Shown here piece after piece: positions 8,762 to 17,784 of a stretch of DNA of 56,490 nucleotides. Every line of letters begins with the position of its first letter. The first letter of the stretch is position 1. The stretch lies in the NCBI GenBank assembly GCA_024680055.1, contig JAILCP010000040.1, positions 1 to 56,490 of the forward strand. The letters run 5' to 3'. The stretch is from Lachnospiraceae bacterium. GTDB taxonomy: Bacteria > Bacillota > Clostridia > Lachnospirales > Lachnospiraceae. Both the position numbers and the translations under genes were made by a program. The notes under the pieces were generated by a model. It was not told where the DNA came from and did no database searches. It worked only from the letters and a program-made list of their open reading frames with translations.

Positions 8762-9598
8762 ATGAAAAGAACTTGTAAAGAACTTAAGCGTCTTAGCCGC
8801 AAAAACCTTCTTGGTAATTACGGAGGTGCCATGCTGGCGATGCTGATTGTTTCATTAATTCAAACCATTGTAATGTCACCTTTTGAAAATCAGATTTCCT
8901 CATATCAGCGTAACATTGCACTGGGTACTGCAAATTCAGCATCGGTTACCATGACCTATAATACATTTCCTGTTTTTGCATTTATCGGTATTATTATTGT
9001 AGGTCTTGTTGCCACAATTTTACAGGGTGGTTTGATTTCCTACCACTTAAAGCTTAGCCGTGGTGGTGAGAAGCCAAGCTTATCCATGGTATTCAGCCAG
9101 TTTAAACATCGCCCTGATCGTTATATTGTTGCAACTTTGTTGATGATATTGATAATATTCGCATGTATGGTTCCGGGCATTGTATTAATTACTGTAGCTT
9201 CCACCACCCCTGCTCTTGGCGGCGGACTGGTGTTTCCGGGCATTTTTCTTCTTATTGCAGGATATGTGCTTATCATCTGGTTATCACTTCGTTTCACCTT
9301 GATTTATGCAATTTTAGCAGATCATCCGGAATGTGGCGCTGTGGAAAGTATGAAGCAGAGTTTTTCCATGATGAAAGGAAACTGTGGCCGTGCCCTTTAC
9401 ATTGTATTCAGCTTTATTCCAATGGCCCTTTTGGTTCTTCTTTCTCTTGGAATTGCAGAACTTTGGGTTTCACCTTACATCACCAACGTAAACACCATGT
9501 TTTACCTTGATGTTTGCGGAGAACTGGATTTTAAGGAAGAAGAAAGACGACGCATGGACGAAGAAATGGGACCTGTTCTTAGCGACGAAGAATTTTAA
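8762..9598 (+). CDS. DUF975 family membrane protein
   Basis: 278 residues with a basic N-terminus (MKRTCKELKRLSRKNLLGNY, the DUF975 entry motif), then about five membrane segments (roughly 22-40, 72-95, 120-145, 150-175, 205-230) and a conserved SMKQSFSMMKGNCGRALYI block, ending in an acidic tail. DUF975 proteins are integral membrane proteins of unknown role. Second gene of a two-gene plus-strand operon, closed by a strong terminator 13 bases after its stop. Confidence 0.85.
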   Translation: MKRTCKELKRLSRKNLLGNYGGAMLAMLIVSLIQTIVMSPFENQISSYQRNIALGTANSASVTMTYNTFPVFAFIGIIIVGLVATILQGGLISYHLKLSRGGEKPSLSMVFSQFKHRPDRYIVATLLMILIIFACMVPGIVLITVASTTPALGGGLVFPGIFLLIAGYVLIIWLSLRFTLIYAILADHPECGAVESMKQSFSMMKGNCGRALYIVFSFIPMALLVLLSLGIAELWVSPYITNVNTMFYLDVCGELDFKEEERRRMDEEMGPVLSDEEF

Positions 9599-9611
9599 AT
9601 TACACGGAAAG

Positions 9612-9645
9612 ACCCCGGTTCAAATGAACCGGGGTTTATATTTTA
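9612..9645 (+). terminator. Rho-independent terminator after the DUF975 gene
   Basis: Perfect 10-bp GC-rich stem (ACCCCGGTTC / GAACCGGGGT) with a 4-base loop, followed on the plus strand by TTATATTTTA. It sits between convergent genes and may also help end the minus-strand transcript of the glutaredoxin-like gene. Confidence 0.85.
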
Positions 9646-9649
9646 CCTT

Positions 9650-9949
9650 TTAACAGCCTTTTCCATCAATAGAACAAGCAACAACATCATCCTTTGGTCG
9701 GGATATCAATCCCACATCCTCAGGAGTCAAGGTGACTGTTCCGTCTTCTTTTAAGAAGCATGGAATTCCTGCCGCTCCTCTTTTCTTGCACTCATCAAAC
9801 AATGAATTGTTGTCTCTCAAAGCTAAAAACTCTTTCAAATTCTTAACATGAGCGCCAATATCCACCATCTGATAATTTTCATTGCCTTCCACCTGACTAT
9901 GCAGATAGGTGCAGTCCGGACAAGTGTCCATTCCGTAAATTTTAATCAT
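9650..9949 (-). CDS. Glutaredoxin-like thioredoxin-fold protein
   Basis: 99 residues. The redox motif Cys-Pro-Asp-Cys is at residues 10-13 right after the first strand (IKIYGMDTCPDC), and GIPCF near residue 62 gives the cis-proline. Two further cysteines end the protein (VVACSIDGKGC), which is unusual and could form a second redox pair. Such proteins reduce disulfides in the cytoplasm; the partner is unknown. Starts after GGAGGG, 25 bases downstream of aspartate kinase, so probably in that transcript. Confidence 0.85.
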   Translation of the reverse strand: MIKIYGMDTCPDCTYLHSQVEGNENYQMVDIGAHVKNLKEFLALRDNNSLFDECKKRGAAGIPCFLKEDGTVTLTPEDVGLISRPKDDVVACSIDGKGC

Positions 9950-9973
9950 CGCTTGTTCCCTCCGTTTTTGTTT

Positions 9974-11176
9974 TTATCCAATCAAGGCTGCGTGAACCGC
10001 TTTCACCGCCTTATTCATTTCCTCTTCTTCAATGTATACTGTGATTCTCATCTCACTGGTACCAATCATTTTCACATTGATTCCGGCTTTATAGAGGGCC
10101 TCAAACATAGTTGCCGCCACTCCCGGATTACCCTGTACACTGGCTCCCACAATGGATACTCTTGCAATTTCACGGTCAACATCAACTCCGTCTGCTCCAA
10201 GCTTTTTCAAGTGTTTTTCCAAAAGTGCTACGGTATCATCCACATTTTCTTTGGACATAATCAAAGAAACGTCTTCTTTTCCGTCTTTGGCTGCCATTTG
10301 ATGGATTTCCTCAATGTTGATACTGTTGTTTGCTAAAATATTTAAAATATTATATGCACTACCCGGAATATCTGAAATTCCCGTTACTGTAACTCGCGCA
10401 GACTTCTTATCTCCTGCGACTCCGCTGATTAACATACTTTCCACGTTAACGACCTCCTTTATTACCGTTCCTTCGTTCTCATTTAAGCTGGAGCGAACCA
10501 CAAGTTCCACTCCGTATTTTTTTGCTAATTCCACGGAACGATTGTGAAGCACCTGCGCTCCCATGGAAGCAAGTTCCAACATTTCATCATAGGTAATTTG
10601 TTCTACTTTTCTTGCACCTTCCACAAGACGAGGATCTGCTGTATATACGCCGTCCACATCTGTGTAGATTTCGCAGCTGTCTGCATGCATTGCTGCTGCA
10701 ATGGCCACTGCCGTGGTATCAGATCCCCCACGTCCAATGGTAGTTACATCACCGTACTTATTTAAGCCCTGGAATCCGGTAACCAAAATCACCTTTTTAC
10801 TTTCCAGTTCATGCTCAATTCGTTCTGTATCAATGCTTTTCAATCGTGCATTGGAATGAATGGCTGTGGTGTGCATGGCCACCTGAAACGCATTCAACGA
10901 TATTGCCGGAATTCCCATTCCTGCAAGTGTCATTGCCATAAGTGCCACAGAAGTCTGCTCTCCTGTGGATAAAAGTGCATCCATCTCTCGCTTAGGAGGA
11001 TTGGCGTTTAATTCTTTGGCCAAGTCAAGTAATTCATCGGTTGTCTGGTCCATTGCAGATAAGACAACAATCACGTCATTTCCTGCACAGTACTCTTTCG
11101 CGATTCTGTTAGCTACATTTTTGATGCGTTCTGTGTTTCCCACAGAGGTACCACCAAATTTCTTAACAATTAGCAT
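9974..11176 (-). CDS. lysC: Aspartate kinase
   Basis: First step of the aspartate pathway (lysine, threonine, methionine): phosphorylates aspartate. 400 residues: catalytic domain with KFGGTSV at residues 5-11, LSTGEQ near 70, TIGRGGSDTTAVA near 147, then two C-terminal ACT domains (from about 262 and 342, ending MRITVYIEEEEM) that normally bind the feedback amino acid. Length and layout match the monofunctional class found in Gram-positives. Start ATG follows AAAGGAGATAG. Only 38 bases separate it from prfB, so there is no room for a lysine riboswitch and regulation is probably by feedback. Confidence 0.95.
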   Translation of the reverse strand: MLIVKKFGGTSVGNTERIKNVANRIAKEYCAGNDVIVVLSAMDQTTDELLDLAKELNANPPKREMDALLSTGEQTSVALMAMTLAGMGIPAISLNAFQVAMHTTAIHSNARLKSIDTERIEHELESKKVILVTGFQGLNKYGDVTTIGRGGSDTTAVAIAAAMHADSCEIYTDVDGVYTADPRLVEGARKVEQITYDEMLELASMGAQVLHNRSVELAKKYGVELVVRSSLNENEGTVIKEVVNVESMLISGVAGDKKSARVTVTGISDIPGSAYNILNILANNSINIEEIHQMAAKDGKEDVSLIMSKENVDDTVALLEKHLKKLGADGVDVDREIARVSIVGASVQGNPGVAATMFEALYKAGINVKMIGTSEMRITVYIEEEEMNKAVKAVHAALIG

Positions 11177-11214
11177 AACTATCTCCTTTAATCATTTTTT
11201 CCTACTTTCCCCAA

Positions 11215-12328
11215 TTATTTCTTCTTAACAGCCAAGCTCTTAAGAAACGCATTAATAAATGAGTCAATATTTCCATCTAACACGCTTTGTGCGTTGCCAT
11301 TTTCCTCATTGGTTCTGTGATCCTTCACCATGGTGTATGGCTGTAGCACATAGGAACGGATCTGATTACCCCACGCAATATCCGTTACCTCGCCCCGGAT
11401 GTCAGCAAGATTCTCTTCATTCTTCTGTTGCTCCAGGATATATAATTTGGCTTTCAACATTTGCATAGCCTTCTCTTTGTTTAAATGCTGGGATCGTTCA
11501 TTCTGGCATTGCACCACGATTCCCGTTGGCATATGGGTAATTCGAATAGCTGAGGATGTTTTATTAATGTGCTGTCCACCGGCTCCGCTGGAACGGTAGG
11601 TATCTACACGTATATCCTCATCTCTGACTTCCACATCCAAATCTTCTTCAATATCCGGCATAACGTCACAGGACACAAAAGAGGTCTGACGTTTTCCTGC
11701 TGCGTTAAAAGGCGAAATTCGAACCAGTCGATGTACTCCCTTTTCCGATTTCAAAAATCCGTAGGCATTTTCCCCATGAACCTCAAAGGTAATGGACTTA
11801 ATTCCCGCTTCGTCTCCGTCAAGATAATCCAGTACTTCCGCTGAAAATCCATGACGTTCCACCCAGCGCGTATACATTCGGTAAAGCATCTCTGCCCAAT
11901 CACAGGCTTCCGTACCACCTGCTCCTGCATTTAATTTAATAATTGCATCGTTGCCGTCATACTCTCCAAACAACAATGTTTTCATACGCAGCTGTTCAAA
12001 GGTTTCTTTAAACTTTATAAGCTCTTGTTCCGCTTCTTTGCTGATTTCTTCGTCCTCTTCTTCCATTCCCATCTCAATGAGAGTTTCAATGTCTTCGTAG
12101 GACTGCTCTAAATCTTTGTATTGCTCAATGTCATTCTTCAGAGCGCTTAACTCCTTGGTTTGATTTTGAGCCTTGGTGGAATCATCCCAAAAATCAGGTT
12201 CTTCCATTATTTTTTCCAATTCACTGACCCTGTGTTCTTTTCCTGCCAGGTCAAAGTGAATCCCTCAATTCTGTCAATGGTTTTTGGTAGCTTATCAGCT
12301 CGCTTTTTATCTGGTCCAATAAAACCAC
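11215..12328 (-). CDS. prfB: Peptide chain release factor 2 (programmed +1 frameshift)
   Basis: RF2 recognises UGA and UAA and triggers peptide release. The main frame gives 334 residues, but the true N-terminus lies in another frame: GTG at 12328 starts 25 codons (MVLLDQIKSEL...) ending at CTT TGA, and a +1 shift (skipping 12253) continues DLAGKEHRVSELEK into the main frame, for 370 residues. In the joined numbering the stop-codon tripeptide SPF falls at 205-207 and the catalytic GGQ at 250-252. So the gene is 12328-12254 joined to 12252-11215. It follows the S41 protease gene by 15 bases. Frameshifting gives autoregulation, since RF2 itself reads the UGA. Confidence 0.95.
12250..12266 (-). 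promoter_or_regulatory. prfB programmed +1 frameshift site
   Basis: The minus strand carries the classic slip sequence CTTTGAC (12256-12250) with an internal Shine-Dalgarno-like GAGGGA (12266-12261) just upstream, as in other prfB genes. When RF2 is scarce the ribosome slips past UGA and makes full-length RF2. Confidence 0.92.
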
Positions 12329-12343
12329 ATCTTCACCCACTCT

Positions 12344-13633
12344 CTATTTTTCTTTCAAAACCTTCAATGCCTTTTTCACCTGATTGTCATGCATAATATT
12401 GTAGGTCTTGTCTTTTTTATTTTCATACTTGTACTCTAATTCAATATCCGGCTCAATGCCTTTTTCATGAATGTAATTGCCCTTTGGTGTAAAATATCTG
12501 GCTGTGGTTACCTTAATGGCACTTCCGTCAGAAAGAGGTAAAAGAACCTGGACAATTCCTTTTCCATAGGTCTTGGTTCCTATCAGTGTACCGTATCCGT
12601 AATCCTTCACTGCACCGGCAAAAATTTCCGCTGCGGAAGCGCTGTTTTCGTTTACAAGCACCGCCATTGGAAGTCCCAGCTCTCTGCTGTCGGATTTGTA
12701 CTCTTTTTTGTTTCCTTCTTTGTCTTTGGTGTAAACCAAAACTCCTTTTGGCAATAACTGATCCAGTATATCGGTTACCGTTGTTACCATGCCACCCGGA
12801 TTATCTCTTAAATCCACAATCAAGGATTTCATGTTCTGAGATTTTAAATCGGAGATGGCTTTATTAAACTGCTCTGTGGTCACCTGATCAAATTCTGTAA
12901 TCTGGATGTAACCCACATTGTCTTTTAACATTTGATAATTGACGGTTGGCATTTCCACAGTCTTTCGTTTGATGTTGTAAGTCTTTTCTTTTCCGTCTCT
13001 TTTGATAACGATTTTAACTTTTGAACCGGCATCTCCTTTTACATGAGTTGCAAATTCTGTAATATCTGTATTCTCTGCCTTGTAACCGTCAGCAGATACA
13101 AATTCGTCTCCCGCTTTTAATCCGGCCTCTTCTGCCGGTGTACCTTTGTATACCCTGGAAATGGAGATTACCCCGGTATTCTTATCCTGGGTCAATAAAA
13201 TTCCGATTCCCTGATAGGTTCCCTGGGTACCCTGGACATAATCCTGATATTCTTCTTTGGTAAAATAGGCAGTGTATTTATCTCCAAGAGAATCTACCAC
13301 ACCGGCATACAAGCCTTCCACCATTTTATCAGAATCTAGGTCCTTATAATAATATTTGGACAATGCACTGATTACTTCCGCAAGCTTGGTCTGGGCTCCG
13401 GAGGAAATCACATCCTCTGCCGCTTCAGAATCCATCTTATAGCTTGTCAGCATCAGTCCGTTTTTCCTGATCACCACACTGGCAGCTGTTACAAGAAGTA
13501 ACACCACCACCATGGTAATACTGATTCCTGTTGCAATTCCTTTTCGAAAAGTAGATTTACGCTGCTTTTCCAATTCTTCATACTCAGAGATCCCCGTTGT
13601 TAACTGTTCATCATTATCATCTCTGTAATCCAT
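12344..13633 (-). CDS. S41 family carboxy-terminal processing protease
   Basis: Membrane-anchored serine protease of the CtpA/Prc type acting outside the membrane. 429 residues: a cytoplasmic basic N-terminus, one membrane helix (about 34-54), a PDZ domain (about 135-215 with GIGILL and AGLKAGDEFVS), then the S41 core (LIVDLRDNPGG) with the Ser-Lys dyad at Ser333 (NSASAAE) and Lys358 (KTYGKG), the family's 25-residue spacing. It lies 12 bases after ftsX, in the order ftsE-ftsX-ctp-prfB seen in many Clostridia, suggesting a role in cell-wall growth or division, for example trimming hydrolases. Confidence 0.93.
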   Translation of the reverse strand: MDYRDDNDEQLTTGISEYEELEKQRKSTFRKGIATGISITMVVVLLLVTAASVVIRKNGLMLTSYKMDSEAAEDVISSGAQTKLAEVISALSKYYYKDLDSDKMVEGLYAGVVDSLGDKYTAYFTKEEYQDYVQGTQGTYQGIGILLTQDKNTGVISISRVYKGTPAEEAGLKAGDEFVSADGYKAENTDITEFATHVKGDAGSKVKIVIKRDGKEKTYNIKRKTVEMPTVNYQMLKDNVGYIQITEFDQVTTEQFNKAISDLKSQNMKSLIVDLRDNPGGMVTTVTDILDQLLPKGVLVYTKDKEGNKKEYKSDSRELGLPMAVLVNENSASAAEIFAGAVKDYGYGTLIGTKTYGKGIVQVLLPLSDGSAIKVTTARYFTPKGNYIHEKGIEPDIELEYKYENKKDKTYNIMHDNQVKKALKVLKEK

Positions 13634-13645
13634 TGTTTTTCCTTT

Positions 13646-14566
13646 CTATACCTGTAAATGTTTACGGACTGTCAGGCGGCTTCCCAAAAATCCGATTCCC
13701 ACTCCCAATACCAATGATACCGGTACCAGCATGCGGAATACCGTATTCACCGGTAAAAAGTTCAACATATTATTCAGGAACACAAATCGATTCATAATGT
13801 AGCCGATGACCCGTCCATACATTACATACAACACTGCCAACGGAATGGCCGATCCAATCAAACCAATCAAAATACCCTCAATTACAAAGGGCGAACGCAC
13901 AAAGTAATCCGTGGCTCCAATCAGCTTACTGATTTCAATTTCTTCTTTTCGTACACCGATTCCCACGGTGACGGTGTTACTAATCAAAAAGACTGCCACA
14001 AGAAGCAAAATAAATATGATTCCCGCAGAAATCAGTGCCAGCAACTTATTGAAATCCGAAAGTGTATTGGCCACTGCATCGGATTTATTTACTCGACGAA
14101 TTCCGTCAATGTCCTTCAGGTAGGATACCAAAGTGGACTGCATGGATACGTCACTTAAGTAAATCTGGTAATTGGCATAGTTGGCCAGAGGATTGTCTTT
14201 TTCAAATCCCTCTGCCAGCTCTTCATTTCCGTTAAAATATTTTTCCTTATATTCTTTCCAGGCATCGGAGGCAGAAATAAAATTAACTTTTGATACCTCC
14301 GGACGCTTTTTGATTTCTTTTCCGATTTCCTCAATTTCCTCGTCCGTTGTACCCTCCTCAAAAAACACGGTAACAGCAACCCCTTCTTCGGCTTCTTTTA
14401 CCACATTTTGGAAGTTCATAACTACGGAATAAAAAATTCCAAACAAAAAAATGCATGCTGCCATTGTTGCAATGGAAGCAAGGGAAAAGGCTTTATTCTT
14501 TCCTATATTCTTAATTCCCATTTTCAGAGAATATGCAAACGTACTTATCTTAGTCAAGGTCTTCAC
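13646..14566 (-). CDS. ftsX: Cell division permease-like protein FtsX
   Basis: Membrane partner of FtsE; the pair transmits cytoplasmic ATP hydrolysis to extracellular peptidoglycan hydrolases. 306 residues with FtsX topology: first membrane helix about 24-50, a large extracellular domain (about 50-170), then three helices (about 175-200, 225-250, 275-298) with the EIEISKLIGATDYFVRSPF segment between. Overlaps the end of ftsE by 17 bases, so the two are translationally coupled. The tandem NlpC/P60 genes 3 kb upstream are plausible targets, but this is inference. Confidence 0.95.
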   Translation of the reverse strand: MKTLTKISTFAYSLKMGIKNIGKNKAFSLASIATMAACIFLFGIFYSVVMNFQNVVKEAEEGVAVTVFFEEGTTDEEIEEIGKEIKKRPEVSKVNFISASDAWKEYKEKYFNGNEELAEGFEKDNPLANYANYQIYLSDVSMQSTLVSYLKDIDGIRRVNKSDAVANTLSDFNKLLALISAGIIFILLLVAVFLISNTVTVGIGVRKEEIEISKLIGATDYFVRSPFVIEGILIGLIGSAIPLAVLYVMYGRVIGYIMNRFVFLNNMLNFLPVNTVFRMLVPVSLVLGVGIGFLGSRLTVRKHLQV

Positions 14567-15230
14567 CCGGTTTTCTATCGCTCACCATAACACCTTTCTT
14601 CAATGTAATCACTCTCTTATTCATGGCCTCTACGATTTCCAGGTTATGTGTTACAACCACCACCGTAGTTCCTCTCTGATTAATTTCCTCCAAAAGTTTC
14701 ATAATATCCCACGCATTGTTGGCATCCAAGTTTCCGGTAGGCTCATCCGCCAAAAGAATCTTCGGCTGATTGATCAAGGCTCTGGCAATGGCAACTCTTT
14801 GCTGTTCACCACCGGATAACTGCTTCGGTCTTGAACGATACTTGGCCGCAAGCCCCACAAGAGATAGCATCATCGGTACTCTCTTTTTTATTTCACGATT
14901 GCTTGCAGAGATAACTCTCTGGGCAAACGCCACATTTTCGTAGACATTCCTATCTTTAAACAATCGGAAGTCCTGATACACCATACCGATATTTCTTCGG
15001 TACATTGGTATCTTATTATGTCTGAGCTTTCTTAAATTGGTTCCGTTAATTGTAATAATTCCTTCTGTGGGATCCAGTTCTTTCGTTAACAATTTCAAAA
15101 AAGTGGACTTTCCGGATCCACTGTTACCCACAACAAAAACAAATTCACCTTCCTCAATGTTCAGGCTCACATCATTCAGCGCCGGAACACCCGGAACGTA
15201 GCATTTTGTCACATGCTCTAGTGTAATCAT
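14550..15230 (-). CDS. ftsE: Cell division ATP-binding protein FtsE
   Basis: ABC ATPase of the FtsEX complex. 226 residues: Walker A GNSGSGKST near residue 36, Q-loop in MVYQDFRLF, signature LSGGEQQR, Walker B ILLADEPTGNLD and the switch histidine in VVVVTHN. The start is the ATG before ITLEHVTKCY, preceded by TAGGAGGCAAT; the longer frame adds eight unlikely residues. It follows the CdaR-type regulator by 31 bases and overlaps ftsX by 17. Confidence 0.96.
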   Translation of the reverse strand: MITLEHVTKCYVPGVPALNDVSLNIEEGEFVFVVGNSGSGKSTFLKLLTKELDPTEGIITINGTNLRKLRHNKIPMYRRNIGMVYQDFRLFKDRNVYENVAFAQRVISASNREIKKRVPMMLSLVGLAAKYRSRPKQLSGGEQQRVAIARALINQPKILLADEPTGNLDANNAWDIMKLLEEINQRGTTVVVVTHNLEIVEAMNKRVITLKKGVMVSDRKPGEDLD

Positions 15231-15261
15231 ATTGCCTCCTACTATCATTGGCACAGGGTCC

Positions 15262-16341
15262 TTAATACTCCAAAGACTCCATGTATTTCATATATTTCAC
15301 AACCATCAAAGCAATCTTAAATGTAATGGCGTCTTCAAACACACGCAAATCAAGCCCGGTGCTCTTTTGCAATTTATCCAATCGATACACCAGGGTATTT
15401 CTGTGAATATAAAGCTGACGTGATGTTTCGGATACATTGAGACTGTTCTCAAAAAATTTATTAATGGTTGCCAACGTTTCATCGTCAAAATCATCTGTGG
15501 ACTTTCCTCCAAAGATTTCTTTGATAAACATCTTGCAAAGAGGAATCGGTAATTGATAAATCAATCGACCGATACCAAGTGTTGAATAAGCGATTATATT
15601 CTGTGTTTCAAAAAAGATCTTTCCCACATCAAGGGCCATGCGAGCCTCCTTGTAGGACTTGGACACTTCCTTCAATTCAGATACCACCGTTCCAAAGGAA
15701 ATACGCACCGACGAAATTCCGCCAAGCACGTCTGCCATAGACTCTGCAATCTTGCGAAGGTTCTCCATGCTGTCATTGTCATTGACATCTTTCACCACAA
15801 TAACGTTCTTTTCATCTACTGCAGTAACAAAGTCCTTGGACTTTCCTCCAAAAACTCCGCGCAAGCGTTCAATGTCATTGCCTTCTTTGGTCTTTGATTC
15901 AAGAAGAAAAACAACACGCTTCACATCATTGTCAATATGAAGTTTCTTGGCGCGATTATATATATCCACAAGCAACAGATTATCCAACAGAAGATTCTTG
16001 ATAAAATTGTCTTTATCAAAGCGCTCTTTATATGCCACAATCAGATTCTGAATCTCAAAGCATGCAATCTTTCCAATCATCTGCACATCATCTGTATCAC
16101 CGTCTGCAAGTAAAATGTATTCCAGCTGGTGTTCATCAAAAACCTTATAAAACTGGCAGCCCGCTACCACCTGACTGTCTGCAGGGGAACTGACAAAGCT
16201 AACCGCTGCACTGCTGTAGGCTTCCGCCTGTGCAAAGGTTGTGGCTAAAATCTTTCCTTCCGTATCGATTACGCACAAATCCACGCGAGTAATATTTTTC
16301 AGCCCATCTATGGCGTTCTGTAGTATCTGGTTTGAAATCAT
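15262..16341 (-). CDS. CdaR/PucR-type transcriptional regulator
   Basis: 359 residues. The C-terminal part (from about 300) is the PucR-type helix-turn-helix: NVSETSRQLYIHRNTLVYRLDKLQKSTGLDLR, strongly conserved in CdaR/PucR proteins. The middle has a GGDEF-like CdaR region (VRISFGTVVSELKEVSKSYKEARMAL), and the N-terminus (residues 1-130) looks like the putative sugar-diacid recognition domain. Ligand unknown. It ends 31 bases before ftsE, so it may be co-transcribed with and control the division genes, an unusual partner for a CdaR protein. Start ATG after AAAAGGAGAAG. Confidence 0.88.
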   Translation of the reverse strand: MISNQILQNAIDGLKNITRVDLCVIDTEGKILATTFAQAEAYSSAAVSFVSSPADSQVVAGCQFYKVFDEHQLEYILLADGDTDDVQMIGKIACFEIQNLIVAYKERFDKDNFIKNLLLDNLLLVDIYNRAKKLHIDNDVKRVVFLLESKTKEGNDIERLRGVFGGKSKDFVTAVDEKNVIVVKDVNDNDSMENLRKIAESMADVLGGISSVRISFGTVVSELKEVSKSYKEARMALDVGKIFFETQNIIAYSTLGIGRLIYQLPIPLCKMFIKEIFGGKSTDDFDDETLATINKFFENSLNVSETSRQLYIHRNTLVYRLDKLQKSTGLDLRVFEDAITFKIALMVVKYMKYMESLEY

Positions 16342-16447
16342 CTGTTCTTCTCCTTTTTAAACCGAGTCATTGGACAACTTTTACAAATAAAGTTCTTCTT
16401 TTTAGAATAAATACACTAACTCTGCTTTCTATCATACACGAAATCCA

Positions 16448-16495
16448 CAAAAAAGGAAAGAGGATTTGTGCACATTTTATGCACTTCCTCTTTCC
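16448..16495 (-). terminator. Rho-independent terminator after the WecG/TagA gene
   Basis: Minus strand stem GGAAAGAGGA / TCCTCTTTCC with an inner GTGCA/TGCAC pairing, followed by a run of six Ts. It starts 20 bases after the glycosyltransferase stop. Confidence 0.85.
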
Positions 16496-16514
16496 CATTT
16501 GATTTTTTTATGAA

Positions 16515-17192
16515 TTACTCTTCTTCTGTGTTGTTATAATCTGATAGTCCCCGCTTAAACAGCATCCTTCCCACCAGCGTTTTGGCAAATAGTGCCACCT
16601 TATTACCGCTTTTTCTGGTCAGGTATTTTGCATTCATGCCATACCACAATTTTGCATGGAGGCGCTGCTTCTGTTCTGCAATAAACCGCTCCTGGCCCGG
16701 GGACGGAATCACAGACAAAATAACATCCGGGGCCGCAATGTTAATTTCATTGATAATCCCAAGATCGTCCTGATACTTATCCAGATAACTCATGCCGATT
16801 ATGTTCATTCGTTCATAGTCGCCTTTTAGGTACTCCTGCAACTTTTCCACATCTTCCTCGGTCTGTCCAAGAAGAAACACACTCTTCTTATTTCGGATCA
16901 CCCTTTTCGCAAATTCATGGAAAAAGTTATCGTTATCCACATCATTAATCTGAGGGGAATTGTCATACCCCGCCTCTACTAAAATTTCTCTATCCCCAGG
17001 TATTGCCAAATCAAAAGAGCGAATGCTCTCTTGCAGTTCCCCATCTTCCTTGGCATCTACCAACAATCGCATAGAGACTTCCTCAATCACATTAAGGACG
17101 GTATTATTCAAAAAGGTCTCAACAAGTAACATTGCTTCCCTGGTTGAATAATTGTCCAGCTCTATGTTCATTACTTCTATTTTTTTAATCAA
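16515..17192 (-). CDS. WecG/TagA/CpsF family glycosyltransferase
   Basis: 225 residues with the family blocks: RLLVDAKEDGELQESIRSFDLAIPGD near the N-terminus, VFLLGQTEEDVEKLQEYL in the middle and DVILSVIPSPGQERFIAEQKQRL..WYGMNAKYL near the end. Relatives transfer N-acetylmannosaminyl residues to undecaprenyl-linked sugars in teichoic acid or capsule assembly at the cytoplasmic membrane face. The acceptor here is unknown, because no other wall-polymer genes are adjacent. A TTG start at 17192 is chosen since AGGAG lies 8 bases upstream; an ATG at codon 8 has no clear site. Monocistronic, with its own terminator. Confidence 0.85.
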   Translation of the reverse strand: MIKKIEVMNIELDNYSTREAMLLVETFLNNTVLNVIEEVSMRLLVDAKEDGELQESIRSFDLAIPGDREILVEAGYDNSPQINDVDNDNFFHEFAKRVIRNKKSVFLLGQTEEDVEKLQEYLKGDYERMNIIGMSYLDKYQDDLGIINEINIAAPDVILSVIPSPGQERFIAEQKQRLHAKLWYGMNAKYLTRKSGNKVALFAKTLVGRMLFKRGLSDYNNTEEE

Positions 17193-17707
17193 ACCTCTAT
17201 CTCCTAGTTTTTTCTCTGGGTTAGTATACCATTTCAGACACTCTTTTTCAAGTTTACGTATTCACTTACATAATTCCGTTTATTTGTTAGATAATTTATT
17301 CACATTATCGCAATATTTTTTCAATTAAAATGTCAATAAAAAAAACGATATTTCCACTCTCATAATAAAACTTTGTGCGCCTTCAACAAAACAAAGGTTC
17401 GCTTTTTTCTATAAACTTTTTATAAACTTTATGCCGGTTTTTGTGGATAAAGTGGATAACTCGGTGTATAAGTCCATTTTTCAAGGTTTTTCCCTTAGAT
17501 TTTGTGGATTATTCTTTGTTATATTATTAACGTACTTTTGTCACTTTTAATATTTTAGTAATTTTTGTGCAATATGACATTTTTCATTTTACCCTTGACT
17601 TTTCTGTACACAGTAAATTCAAAAATTTTCAAATTTTAGTCCGAAAGCCCCCTCTTTATCGGTAAAATTCTTCTGTCAAAAAATACTGTAAATCCGCCTA
17701 TTTAAGC
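17193..17707 (+). other. AT-rich intergenic gap with DnaA-box-like sites
   Basis: About 515 bases without a convincing gene on either strand. It holds four 9-mers like the DnaA box TTATNCACA: TTATTCACA (17296-17304), TGTGGATAA (17442-17450, a perfect box on the minus strand), AGTGGATAA (17451-17459, directly adjacent, one mismatch) and TGTGGATTA (17503-17511, one mismatch). A promoter for the glycosyltransferase gene is expected here but none stands out. The sequence is very AT-rich. Confidence 0.5.
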
Positions 17708-17761
17708 AAAAAAATACCGATTCTCACCGGCCGGGCATTCCCCTGGCCACCGAGAATCGGT
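17708..17761 (-). terminator. Rho-independent terminator after the first NlpC/P60 gene
   Basis: Minus strand stem ACCGATTCTC / GAGAATCGGT extended by GGCC pairing, with a loop of about 12 bases and followed by a run of seven Ts. Starts 24 bases after the stop. Confidence 0.88.
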
Positions 17762-17784
17762 TTGTATACTTTCTTATATTCAGA

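Noticed and set aside
11177-11214. Possible lysine riboswitch before aspartate kinase
   Set aside because: Only 38 bases separate lysC from prfB; there is no room for the aptamer.
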